Positions 21,793-29,919 of a stretch of 42,061 bases of DNA are shown piece after piece (within the stretch, counting starts at the first letter, position 1; every line of letters starts with the position of its first letter). The position numbers and the translations under genes were made by a program. Origin of the DNA: Bacilli bacterium (lineage in GTDB: Bacteria; Bacillota_I; Bacilli_A; RFN20; CAG-826); the NCBI GenBank assembly GCA_017470115.1, contig JAFUEZ010000006.1, positions 1 to 42,061 of the forward strand, given 5' to 3'. The notes beneath the pieces were generated by a model. That model did no database searches. It saw nothing but the letters and a program-made list of their open reading frames with translations, and had not been told where the DNA came from.

Positions 21793-22335
21793 ATGAAAGT
21801 ATTATGCATTTTAACAAATGGGTTTGAAGAAATCGAAGCAATTGGCTCAATTGCCATCTTAAGAAGAGGAGGTATTAATTTAGATATCTTTAGTCTACAC
21901 AATACTTCATCTACTGGAAGATATGGGGTCACAATCACAGACCTAAATAATATAAATAATCTTTTATTAGATAAATATGATGCTCTACTGATTCCAGGTG
22001 GACCACAATATGCTGAATTAGAAGCAAACGAATACTTTTTAAATATAATTAAAGAATTTAATAAGCAACAAAAATTAATTGCGGCAATTTGTGCAGGCCC
22101 AACAATTCTTGGCCATTTAGGATTATTAAAAAATAAACAATATACATGTTTTACTTCTATGAACGAAGATTTTGGTGGTGAATATATAAACACATATGCA
22201 GTAAAAAGCGGCAACATAATTACGGGAATCAGTGCTGCCGCTACAATAGATTTTGCATTCATGTTTTTAGAAGCTTTAACTTCTAAAGAACATGCTGAAC
22301 GAATTAAAAATCAAATATATTATTATTCAAAATAG
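21793..22335 (+). CDS. DJ-1/PfpI family protein (YajL/ThiJ-like)
   Basis: This is a 180-aa cytosolic protein of the DJ-1/ThiJ/PfpI superfamily. NGFEEIEAIGSIAILRRGGI carries the conserved Glu, and LIPGGPQYAEL follows. AAICAGPTILGHLGLL bears the nucleophilic-elbow Cys, and SGNIITGISAAATIDFAF is the typical C-terminal block. Homologues act as chaperones, glyoxalases or deglycases, and which applies here is not visible. The start MKVLCILTNGFEE is set by GAGG 8 nt upstream. It converges on tyrS with only 6 bp between stops and no terminator. Confidence 0.9.
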   Translation: MKVLCILTNGFEEIEAIGSIAILRRGGINLDIFSLHNTSSTGRYGVTITDLNNINNLLLDKYDALLIPGGPQYAELEANEYFLNIIKEFNKQQKLIAAICAGPTILGHLGLLKNKQYTCFTSMNEDFGGEYINTYAVKSGNIITGISAAATIDFAFMFLEALTSKEHAERIKNQIYYYSK

Positions 22336-22341
22336 TGAAGA

Positions 22342-23598
22342 TTAGAAGGTTAATTCAGCTAAATAGTAGTTTTTCTTCCCTCTTCTTACAATTACATATT
22401 TATTATAAAGTGAGCAGTCTTTGTTAATTAAAGCTTGTGCATCATTTACCTTTTCTCCATTTAACGAGATAGCTCCATTTTTGATGAAATCACGTGCTTC
22501 ACGTTTGCTACTTGCAGCTTTTAAACTAATAAGTAGATCTTCCAAGATTTGTGGTTCAGAAATCTTTGTTTTGATTGAACCAAATAACTCTTCAATTGAA
22601 CTTTCCTTTAAGCTCTTAAAATCATTCGAGAATAAAGATTCACTCATCTTTTTAGCTTCTTTTGCTGCTTCTTCGCCATGAATAGTTTTCGTTACTTCAA
22701 AAGCTAAAACTTTTTGGGCTACTCTTTGACCTAAATTATCAAAATGCTCTTTAGCTATCTCATTAATCTCTTCCTTAGAAAGGAACGTAAAAACTTTTAA
22801 ATACTTAACACTATCTTCGTCTGTTTGATTAATAAAGAATTGATAAAGCTTGTATGGTGAAGTGAGTTTTGGATCCAAAAATAAAGCACCGTCTTCACTC
22901 TTTCCAAATTTTTTACCATCACTTCTGGTGATAAGATGTGCTGTCATACATTCAACATCTTGATCTTCGCCTTCTGTCTTTCTAATAAAATCTAAACCAG
23001 CGGTTAAATTACCCCATTGATCATTACCACCAATTTGGATTGATGCACCATATTTATCATGTAGAAGTTTAAAATCATATGATTGAAGAGTCATGTAGCA
23101 AAATTCTGTAAGCGAAATGCCTGCCTCAAGTCTTGATTTAACAATATCTTTACTTAACATGTAATTAATAGGGAAATATTTAGCGGTATCACGTAAATAT
23201 TCAAGCAAAGACATTTTGCTTAACCAATCATAGTTATTTAAAATCATTCCTTTTTCTGGGTCAGTTAAATCAATAAATCTTTCAAGTTGTTCTTTAATTG
23301 AATTTGTATTTTCCAATACTTTTTCTTTTGTCAAAAAACTTCTTTCTTTAGACTTTCCACTTGGATCTCCAATCATTCCGGTTCCACCACCAACAATGGC
23401 AATAATTTTGTGTCCTGCCTGTTGAAGTCTCATCAAAATTGAAATCATTACAAAATTACCAATATGCATACTAGATGCACTTGGATCAAAACCACAATAG
23501 ATTGTTTGCTTTGTTTCAAAAAGCTTTTTTACATTTTCTTCATTGGAATAAGCTTGAATCAAGCCTCTCCAATTCAATTCATCAATAACGTTACTCAT
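22342..23598 (-). CDS. tyrS: Tyrosyl-tRNA synthetase
   Basis: This is a 418-aa class I synthetase that charges tRNA-Tyr. HIGN (45-48) is the HIGH motif, GGGTGMIGDPSGKSKER is the TyrRS signature, and KFGKS (230-234) is the KMSKS motif, followed by a C-terminal S4 RNA-binding domain (about 350-415). It is full length. It starts 2 bp after the apt stop and so lies in a lacI-apt-tyrS operon. Unlike many Firmicute tyrS genes it has no T-box of its own, because there is no room upstream. Confidence 0.97.
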   Translation of the reverse strand: MSNVIDELNWRGLIQAYSNEENVKKLFETKQTIYCGFDPSASSMHIGNFVMISILMRLQQAGHKIIAIVGGGTGMIGDPSGKSKERSFLTKEKVLENTNSIKEQLERFIDLTDPEKGMILNNYDWLSKMSLLEYLRDTAKYFPINYMLSKDIVKSRLEAGISLTEFCYMTLQSYDFKLLHDKYGASIQIGGNDQWGNLTAGLDFIRKTEGEDQDVECMTAHLITRSDGKKFGKSEDGALFLDPKLTSPYKLYQFFINQTDEDSVKYLKVFTFLSKEEINEIAKEHFDNLGQRVAQKVLAFEVTKTIHGEEAAKEAKKMSESLFSNDFKSLKESSIEELFGSIKTKISEPQILEDLLISLKAASSKREARDFIKNGAISLNGEKVNDAQALINKDCSLYNKYVIVRRGKKNYYLAELTF

Positions 23599-23600
23599 AA

Positions 23601-24311
23601 TTAATCCCTATATTTAATATATGTTTGTCTACCATTCTTCTCAATTTGAACAATAGAAATAATTTTTGCTTTGCTTAAAGCCTCTTTTTGACCATTTTCA
23701 AATTCGACTTCAATATTATCATCATCAATTTTGCTGACGAACTTAGCAAATGAACCATTATGGCTTTCTACTTGTAACAAATCGCCTGTATGTAATCCAT
23801 AATTAACAATTGAAACAGTAGGTATTCCTAATTTTTTATAGCCTTCCATACTTCTAAGCTCGATTAAGAAAAGAGCCATAATAGGAATACCACCAGCTTT
23901 TTTGACCAAATTAACCATAGCTTTTGCACTTCCGCCAGTAGCAATTAAATCATCTAAAATGATGACTTTATCACCTGGATTAATTGCACCATCAGGAATT
24001 TCAATTGTAGCCTCTCCATATTCAAGAGCATAGGATTCTTTAAAGCCGACTTTTGGTAATTTTCCTTTTTTACGAGCTAAAACTAAACCCTTATTATTGA
24101 TAGCGGCCAAAGGTGAAGCAAAAACAAATCCTCTACTTTCAGCAGCAATGATTTTATCCCGGTTTTCATAACTTGGTAATTCTTTATTTAAATCCATGAT
24201 TACTTGATGAAACGCTTCACCATTAGAAAGCAAAGGTGTAATGTCTCTAAACTTAATTCCTTCAATAGGAAAATCAACTATTGTTCTAATAAATTTGTCG
24301 TAAATATCCAT
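23601..24311 (-). CDS. apt: Adenine phosphoribosyltransferase with C-terminal extension
   Basis: Apt converts adenine and PRPP to AMP. The first 171 residues are a normal Apt: FPIEGIKFRDITPLL, AAESRGFVFASPLA, LARKKGKLP, ESYALEYGEATIEI and the PRPP loop VIILDDLIATGGSA (117-130). Apt proteins are usually about 170-180 aa, while this one is 236. The extra tail (172-236: GDLLQVESHNGSFAKFV, then DDDNIEVEFENGQKEALSKA) looks like a small beta-rich module and is of unknown function. The gene lies 17 bp after lacI and 2 bp before tyrS. Confidence 0.93.
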   Translation of the reverse strand: MDIYDKFIRTIVDFPIEGIKFRDITPLLSNGEAFHQVIMDLNKELPSYENRDKIIAAESRGFVFASPLAAINNKGLVLARKKGKLPKVGFKESYALEYGEATIEIPDGAINPGDKVIILDDLIATGGSAKAMVNLVKKAGGIPIMALFLIELRSMEGYKKLGIPTVSIVNYGLHTGDLLQVESHNGSFAKFVSKIDDDNIEVEFENGQKEALSKAKIISIVQIEKNGRQTYIKYRD

Positions 24312-24328
24312 AAAAAGCCTCCCAAACC

Positions 24329-25327
24329 CTAATATTTTGTTGAATATTTCTTAATATAAACACTTTCAAATTTATATTCTTTTTCTGTCAATCTATCATT
24401 GATTAAATCAATTAACATGTACATTGAGCATTTCCCAACTTCTTGGAAATCAATATATAAATTTGAAATTGATGGTCTAATAATTGAAGAATACTTTGTT
24501 CCTATAATAGATAGAACTTCAATATCATCAGGGACTGTCAATCCACTATCTGTTGCAGCATTTATAATTGCAGCTGCAATCGAATCTCTATAAGCAATAA
24601 AATATCCTTTTCTATCTTTTTTAAATCTTTCGATAAAATCTTGATATGTTCTATGATATGAATCATCACAATTTACAATATTATATTCACGATCATTTTC
24701 TTTATGAACTTTTATGAATTGATTTTCAATTCTTGAAAGCAATCTACCAGAATTATGAACGTGGACAAATGTCATCTTCTTATCGCCTCTAACAAAATTA
24801 TCTTCGATAATCTTTTTAATTAAATGCTCATAACCAAATGGGATACATCCAATTTTCGATTCACAAATTTTGTTATTGATGTTAATAACTGGTACTGAAT
24901 AATTGTTTAAAAACTCTAAGTCAGGTGCATCAAGTTCATCATCAAATACAATAACGCCATCAACTCTAGACTTAATAACCCTTTCAAGAGAACTTAAGGC
25001 GTCTTCTCTACTATGTGATGTTGTGTATAAATTTAAAGTAAATCCTTTATCTCTGCAAACTTCCGTCACACCATTTAACATATTTGAAATATAAACGTAG
25101 TTAGCGCTTGGAATAATAACACCTATTGAAGTCGACTTGTTTGTTGCTAAAGCTTGTGCAAGTCCACTTGGTTTATATCCGAGTTCTTTAATAACACGTA
25201 AAACTTTCTCTTTTGTGTCTGGTCTTACAGTGCCTGAATTATTGATAACTCTAGAAACTGTAGCTAAAGAAACATTTGCAGCTTTTGCGACTTCATATAT
25301 CGTTACATGGTCTTTTAAATTTTCCAT
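24329..25327 (-). CDS. LacI-family transcriptional regulator
   Basis: This 332-aa protein has an N-terminal helix-turn-helix plus hinge helix (VTIYEVAKAANVSLATVSRV then YKPSGLAQALATNKS, residues 7-64). A periplasmic-binding-protein-like effector domain follows (IGVIIPSANYVYISNMLNGV, DGVIVFDDELD, IRPSISNLYIDFQEVG). It represses or activates genes in response to a small ligand, whose identity cannot be read; it is not clearly CcpA. GGAG lies before the ATG. A symmetric dyad (25342-25363) sits in its own promoter region, suggesting autoregulation. It is the first gene of an operon with apt and tyrS, an unexpected pairing. Confidence 0.92.
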   Translation of the reverse strand: MENLKDHVTIYEVAKAANVSLATVSRVINNSGTVRPDTKEKVLRVIKELGYKPSGLAQALATNKSTSIGVIIPSANYVYISNMLNGVTEVCRDKGFTLNLYTTSHSREDALSSLERVIKSRVDGVIVFDDELDAPDLEFLNNYSVPVININNKICESKIGCIPFGYEHLIKKIIEDNFVRGDKKMTFVHVHNSGRLLSRIENQFIKVHKENDREYNIVNCDDSYHRTYQDFIERFKKDRKGYFIAYRDSIAAAIINAATDSGLTVPDDIEVLSIIGTKYSSIIRPSISNLYIDFQEVGKCSMYMLIDLINDRLTEKEYKFESVYIKKYSTKY

Positions 25328-25341
25328 AATTTTCTCCTGCC

Positions 25342-25363
25342 TTTAAATATTAACATATTTAAA
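25342..25363. promoter_or_regulatory. Dyad upstream of lacI-apt-tyrS
   Basis: Perfect 9-bp arms TTTAAATAT and ATATTTAAA flank TAAC, 15 bp upstream of the lacI start. It is a candidate operator, although it lacks the central CG common to LacI-family sites, so another regulator is possible. Confidence 0.4.
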
Positions 25364-25432
25364 AACTAATGTAAGCAAGTTTGAAAGAATTTTCATTAAA
25401 TACTATAAATTCTAATTTAAGAGATTTTAAAA

Positions 25433-25455
25433 ACACGATAATCATCGTGTCTTTT
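25433..25455 (-). terminator. Terminator of pepV-trmB-ytpR
   Basis: A perfect 7-bp stem ACACGAT / ATCGTGT with loop AATC is flanked by A-rich and T-rich tracts. It lies 26 bp past the ytpR stop. Confidence 0.75.
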
Positions 25456-25480
25456 AAAATGTAACTAAAATGTAATTAAA

Positions 25481-26089
25481 TTAATATTTCCAAAAATCTT
25501 CTCCAACAGAATATGCTTCATCGAGTTCAAAAACTTTATTTTCCGAATCAGGAATTCTTAATTGAAGATCTTTTGGAGTGCAAATTAAGCCAAAACTATT
25601 AACTCCATCTACACTTTGAGGAACAACTTGTGTTCTATCTGATAAAAAAGCAAATGGAAGAGCACAAACACAAAGTAAATTTTCACGAATATTCTCAGCG
25701 TTACTAACAACTTGTAAAAGAACAGAATCTCCATAATTTACCTTACAAACTTTATAACTTTTGTTTGTTGGATGTTCTTCGACTTCTTCAATTCTTGAGA
25801 CAATATAACTTGAAGTTGTTAATGGCTCTAAAGGATCTAAACCTGCATTAATTAAAATTGTATTGATAACATCAAGGACTTTTTCATTTATAAATGGAAT
25901 ATATCCTTTAGCTTTTATCTTGATAATTTTAGAAATTTCATAAATACGAATACTCAATAATTTATCGCCATTAAACAAAGAAACGATATTACCAATTCGT
26001 TTTTCATGATCACTTTCTAAAATGCCATCAAATTGGATTATTAAGACGTCACCAACTTTTTTATAATCATAATATAATCCGTAAGTCAT
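25481..26089 (-). CDS. ytpR: YtpR-family tRNA-binding-domain protein
   Basis: This 202-aa protein has an N-terminal DUF4479-like part (residues 1-85) and a C-terminal OB-fold tRNA-binding domain (about 90-200). Marker blocks are IVSRIEEVEEHPTNKSYKVCKVNYGD, QVVSNAENIREN and NSFGLICTPKDL. The same OB fold occurs in the PheRS beta subunit and Arc1p. Its cellular role is unknown. The ATG at 26089 overlaps the trmB TGA by one base; the longer reading from a TTG at 26092 is less likely. It is the last gene of the pepV-trmB-ytpR operon, a neighbourhood familiar from Bacilli. Confidence 0.87.
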   Translation of the reverse strand: MTYGLYYDYKKVGDVLIIQFDGILESDHEKRIGNIVSLFNGDKLLSIRIYEISKIIKIKAKGYIPFINEKVLDVINTILINAGLDPLEPLTTSSYIVSRIEEVEEHPTNKSYKVCKVNYGDSVLLQVVSNAENIRENLLCVCALPFAFLSDRTQVVPQSVDGVNSFGLICTPKDLQLRIPDSENKVFELDEAYSVGEDFWKY

Positions 26090-26763
26090 CAATCTTTTTC
26101 CTCTTCGATAACATTATTAATTGTATCAATCGTCTTTTCAAGAATTAATCGCTTGATTTTAATTCCTTCTTCTTTAAATTTTGACTCAAATTCAGTTTCA
26201 GCATCAAAGTTAGCTAAATCTTTATAATCTTCATTTATATATACAATTTTCCAATTATATTGCTCAAATTTTTCTTTAGAATATTCATAGAATTTATCAT
26301 TATCACTCTTGAAATAAATATAATGGTTTAACTTCAAAATCTTTGCATACTCAACTAAAAAATTATCACTTGTTAATCTTCTATTTGTATGTCTTTTTTT
26401 AGGCCAAGGGTCAGAAAAATTGAGAAAAAGCCCGCAGAACTGAACTTTTTTTAATAAATCTCTTAATTTATAGAAATCGCACGAAATCAATTTTACATTT
26501 CTTAGTCCACTATCATCTATCTTTTTAAGACAAATCCCACTAATAGTTTTATTAAGTTCACAAACTAAAAAATTAATATCTGGATATCGGCTTGCAAGGC
26601 TTAAAATGAATTGCCCTTTTCCTGGACCAATTTCTAAATACGTATCTTTTTCATTAACAAAACTTACCAAATTATTAGCAAGTTCTTCATTCTCTAAAGT
26701 AAATTGGTTTTCAAAATGTTCCGAAAGATATTGAACAGCCCAAGGTTTATACTTTGTTCTCAT
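26089..26763 (-). CDS. trmB: tRNA (guanine-N7-)-methyltransferase
   Basis: TrmB methylates G46 in the variable loop of tRNAs using SAM. The 224-aa protein has the SAM-binding motif YLEIGPGKGQF (about 58-68), FLVCELNKT, and the family signature LNFSDPWPKKRHTNRRLT with the catalytic Asp. It is full length. The ATG shares one base with the pepV stop and its own stop touches the ytpR start, so translation of the three genes is coupled. Confidence 0.95.
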   Translation of the reverse strand: MRTKYKPWAVQYLSEHFENQFTLENEELANNLVSFVNEKDTYLEIGPGKGQFILSLASRYPDINFLVCELNKTISGICLKKIDDSGLRNVKLISCDFYKLRDLLKKVQFCGLFLNFSDPWPKKRHTNRRLTSDNFLVEYAKILKLNHYIYFKSDNDKFYEYSKEKFEQYNWKIVYINEDYKDLANFDAETEFESKFKEEGIKIKRLILEKTIDTINNVIEEEKD

Positions 26764-28121
26764 TATTTAAGATTACCTAATGCATAAATTGCATGTGCAT
26801 AAATTGGAATTGAATTAAAGAAATCCTCTAAATCAATTTTCTCATCTATTTCATGAATATGATCAACTTTCCCTGGGAAACAACTACCAAAAGCAATAGT
26901 ATTTTTGGCTTCCTTAGCGTATGTACCTCCGCCTATTGCCATAGGTTTATGAACAGTATCACCTGTTTCTTCGACATAAACCTTATATAATTCTTTAATA
27001 AATTCTGTTGTTTCAGGATTGTAATAAAGGTATGGGCTCTTCGACATTACATAAACAGGTAAGGGTGATACTTTTTGAACTTTTTCAACAGCTTCATCAG
27101 GATTGCAAGTTTCTGGATGTCTAAAGTTAACAACCATTTCAAATTTTCCATTTTCATAAGAAATAACACCGACATTATAAGTTGTTTCACCCATATCTTT
27201 TGACCAATATCTGGCGTTCATATTCTCACCATTTGGCTTTTCATATTCTTTAGCGAGCAAGCTAAGAGAAGGATTATTATAAACTTTGCCTAAAACATCT
27301 AGCGCTTGAACTCCACTATTGAATCCAAGTTCAGGAGTTGAACCGTGCGCAGCTTTACCGATGAACTCAAATTCATCATTGCTTAATCTTTTATAATTAA
27401 TTTCTTTATGTTCGATCAAATAGTTTTCTAACTTTTCAGGTTGTTCTACTTTTACAATTGCGCTATCGATTACAACATTAAAAACTGTTCCAGCTTTAAT
27501 CGAAATAACATTATTAAGTGGTAAATTACCTGAATACTTATAATTAACAATTCCTTTTTCACCATAAATCAAAGGGAAATCAGCATCAGGTGTAAATCCA
27601 TAAGTTGGATCTTCTTTTTTGAGCGTTCCAAAATAATACTCTAAACAAGAGGAGCCTCTTTCTTCATCCCCACCAAAAACAAGTTTGACTCTATAATCTT
27701 TAACTAATCCATTATCTTTTAAAGCCTTTAATGCAAAATAAGCAGCAATGCCAGGGCCTTTGTCATCACTTGTTCCTCTTGAATACATTCTATTCTCGTT
27801 TTCATCTATATATCCGCTAAATGGGTCGTGTTTCCATCCTGGAGTAACTGGCACAACATCTTGGTGAGCAAAAATACCAATTAATTTTTCTCCTTCACCA
27901 CAAGAAATTTCAATACAATGGCCATCACAAAGGTCAACATTGAATCCATCTTTTAAAGCTATCTTTTTTAAAAATTCGAAACAATCATGAACGCCTTTTC
28001 CATATGGCATGTCTTTAGTGATGGTTTTAGGATCATAAACACTGTTGATTTGAACATCTCTTTGAAGCGTATTTAATGCTTCTTTTTCATATGGCTTACA
28101 CATTTCTTTAAAATTAATCAT
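26763..28121 (-). CDS. pepV: Dipeptidase PepV (M20 family)
   Basis: This is a 452-aa zinc aminopeptidase cleaving dipeptides in the cytosol. Metal and catalytic residues are visible: FAHQDVVPV (His, Asp), RGTSDDKGPG (bridging Asp), GGDEERGSS (catalytic Glu and Glu ligand), FTPDADFP (Asp) and a late His in PGKVDHIHE. A lid domain sits in the middle (about 190-370). AGAGG lies 8 nt before the ATG. A perfect 18-bp palindrome overlaps the leader (28134-28151). It is the first gene of pepV-trmB-ytpR. Confidence 0.95.
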   Translation of the reverse strand: MINFKEMCKPYEKEALNTLQRDVQINSVYDPKTITKDMPYGKGVHDCFEFLKKIALKDGFNVDLCDGHCIEISCGEGEKLIGIFAHQDVVPVTPGWKHDPFSGYIDENENRMYSRGTSDDKGPGIAAYFALKALKDNGLVKDYRVKLVFGGDEERGSSCLEYYFGTLKKEDPTYGFTPDADFPLIYGEKGIVNYKYSGNLPLNNVISIKAGTVFNVVIDSAIVKVEQPEKLENYLIEHKEINYKRLSNDEFEFIGKAAHGSTPELGFNSGVQALDVLGKVYNNPSLSLLAKEYEKPNGENMNARYWSKDMGETTYNVGVISYENGKFEMVVNFRHPETCNPDEAVEKVQKVSPLPVYVMSKSPYLYYNPETTEFIKELYKVYVEETGDTVHKPMAIGGGTYAKEAKNTIAFGSCFPGKVDHIHEIDEKIDLEDFFNSIPIYAHAIYALGNLK

Positions 28122-28133
28122 AAATTGAACCTC

Positions 28134-28151
28134 TTACTTGTTAACAAGTAA
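28134..28151. promoter_or_regulatory. Perfect 18-bp palindrome in the pepV leader
   Basis: TTACTTGTTAACAAGTAA is its own reverse complement. It lies between a minus-strand TATATT -10 (about 28154-28160) and the pepV ribosome binding site, i.e. at about +1. This is an ideal place for a repressor. Confidence 0.5.
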
Positions 28152-28194
28152 ATAATATAAGATAATTTCGAAAATTATCAAACAAAACGATAAA

Positions 28195-28977
28195 TTAAGA
28201 TATCGCTCCAATTGTATATAAAACAACTAATCCAGCTAAATACCCTAACAAAACAATTAATAAAACTATAAAAATTATTATTAAGTTTGATTTTGAAAAA
28301 GTTGTTTCATCATTGGCTTCTTTTATAATTCCCATCTTCACAAAATTCATATTCTTCTTAAAAGAAAGCATTACAACCCCTCCAGCAGAAGGAACAATAA
28401 ATGTTGCAGCAAGAACTTCAGCTAAACATCCAAAACTAACAAATCCTAAAATGAAAACACCAAAATTATCAAATCCATAAGATTTCAAAGTTTCTAAAAT
28501 CTCGCTTAATCCTAACGCTTGACTAATTTTGAAAATATCTAAAATTCCAAAAATATATAAACAAGTCAAAGTAATTAAAGTATGAAATAATGTCAATAAC
28601 CCTGCAGAAATGGCACTAATTCCTATAAATTGCTTAGAATTTGTTCTCTTTCTTAAAAAGTCAAACACTAATCCAGAAACACAACCAAATATGACTCTAG
28701 GCAAGATGCTTACAAAAGGATTAACAAATAAATAATTAACTGTTCCAGCAGTACTCAAGGCTTGAATAAATGAGAATAACCCAAAGAAAAATCCATAGAT
28801 TAAACCATGTTTCCATCCCATAAGCATTGCACCAATTAGGACAATTATATGAACAGTTGTAAACGAAATTGGACCTATAGTTATAAAACCAACATATGGC
28901 ACAAAAGAAAATACAGCTAAAAGCGCAATAAACATTGCACTAATTGTGATGTTTAATATAATTTTTCTATTTTGCAT
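28195..28977 (-). CDS. panT: ECF transporter S component, probably for pantothenate
   Basis: This 260-aa integral membrane protein has about six hydrophobic segments. ITISAMFIALLAVFSFVPYV is the usual S-component N-terminus, with the small-residue pattern that contacts EcfT. A TTVHIIVLIGAMLMGWKHGL block follows. A central loop carries basic RKRTNSK residues. The start at 28977 is preceded by AGGTG at a 5-6 nt spacing; an upstream GTG (28986) overlaps that site. It overlaps coaX by 11 bp, so pantothenate is the likely substrate by context only. The EcfA/EcfT module is not in this window. Confidence 0.75.
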   Translation of the reverse strand: MQNRKIILNITISAMFIALLAVFSFVPYVGFITIGPISFTTVHIIVLIGAMLMGWKHGLIYGFFFGLFSFIQALSTAGTVNYLFVNPFVSILPRVIFGCVSGLVFDFLRKRTNSKQFIGISAISAGLLTLFHTLITLTCLYIFGILDIFKISQALGLSEILETLKSYGFDNFGVFILGFVSFGCLAEVLAATFIVPSAGGVVMLSFKKNMNFVKMGIIKEANDETTFSKSNLIIIFIVLLIVLLGYLAGLVVLYTIGAIS

Positions 28978-29731
28978 AAAAATCACCTGAACTATTTATT
29001 TGATAAATGTAATTGAGCCCTCTTAAAACTAAATAAGGGTCATAGTTATAGCAAACAATTTCGTCCTTAATTCTATCTGCAAATCCACCAGTCAAAACGC
29101 GATTTAGTTCATAACCAAGCTCTTTTTCTATTCTACGAGCAAATTCACTTACCATATATGCTTGGCCGTAAACTATGCCAGATTGAATTGAATCTTTTGT
29201 ATTCTTTCCAATAATTCTTGATGGTGCTTCAATTGGTGTTTCAAGCAATTGACTTGTATTTTGAACAAGTGCCTTTAAAGAAACTTCCATTCCAGCTGTA
29301 ATAATTGCTCCAATAAAAGCTCCGTTTTTATCGATCACATATAGTTTGGTGGCTGTTCCTAAATCTGCAACGATAAATGGCAATGGAGTTGATAGTCTTG
29401 CACCAATTGCCCCCGCGATTAATTCACTCCCTACTTCGACAGGATTATCAGTTTTTATTGGCAATTTTGTCTTTAATTTCTTCGAAACAACCAATGCATT
29501 AACGTTAAAAGCAGTTTTTAATGCATAAAAAATAGTGTCTGTTAATAAAGGCACTACACTGCTAATTATTGCACCAGTTACTTCTTGTTTAATTAGTGAT
29601 GAAAAAGAAATTGCATATTCATCACTTGACCTTGTTCGATCAGTTTTAATTGATAGAGATTTTTTTAATTCGTTCCCTTCAAAAAGACCGATTTTAATTC
29701 TTGTGTTTCCACAATCTAAACATAAAATCAT
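28967..29731 (-). CDS. coaX: Type III pantothenate kinase
   Basis: CoaX phosphorylates pantothenate, the first step of coenzyme A synthesis; it needs a monovalent cation and resists CoA feedback. The 254-aa protein has the ASKHA-fold start MILCLDCGNTRIKIGLFEG, VADLGTATKLYVID (catalytic Asp), GAIITAGMEVSLKAL and LTGGFAD. It is of normal length. Its 3' end overlaps the S component gene, coupling import and phosphorylation. Confidence 0.95.
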   Translation of the reverse strand: MILCLDCGNTRIKIGLFEGNELKKSLSIKTDRTRSSDEYAISFSSLIKQEVTGAIISSVVPLLTDTIFYALKTAFNVNALVVSKKLKTKLPIKTDNPVEVGSELIAGAIGARLSTPLPFIVADLGTATKLYVIDKNGAFIGAIITAGMEVSLKALVQNTSQLLETPIEAPSRIIGKNTKDSIQSGIVYGQAYMVSEFARRIEKELGYELNRVLTGGFADRIKDEIVCYNYDPYLVLRGLNYIYQINSSGDFYAK

Positions 29732-29790
29732 AAACGCTCCTTCTACAGTCTTAAATAAGTACCGTGAAATACCAATATATTAAAGCACTT

Positions 29791-29817
29791 AAAAAAGCCT
29801 AATTCAAGAATTAGGCT
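29791..29817 (-). terminator. Terminator of leuS
   Basis: A 10-bp perfect stem AGCCTAATTC / GAATTAGGCT has a 2-nt loop as drawn. On the minus strand a run of T follows. It lies between the leuS stop and coaX. Confidence 0.85.
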
Positions 29818-29889
29818 ATAAAATATAAATTCCATAAAAAATTAATACATTATTTTCGACTAAAAAACTACTAAATATATACTAATTTT

Positions 29890-29919
29890 TAAAAAATATT
29901 TGTGTTTTGAAGGGTTTTT
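29890..29919 (-). repeat. Intergenic repeat, copy d
   Basis: On the minus strand it reads AAAAACCCTTCAAAACAC and then AAATATTTTTTA. It begins at the leuS stop codon, so the gene end contributes its first bases. Confidence 0.55.

Noticed and set aside
21786-22262. 158-aa minus-strand ORF
   Set aside because: It is antisense to the DJ-1/PfpI gene, whose conserved motifs and ribosome binding site are clear. The ORF has no recognisable motif.
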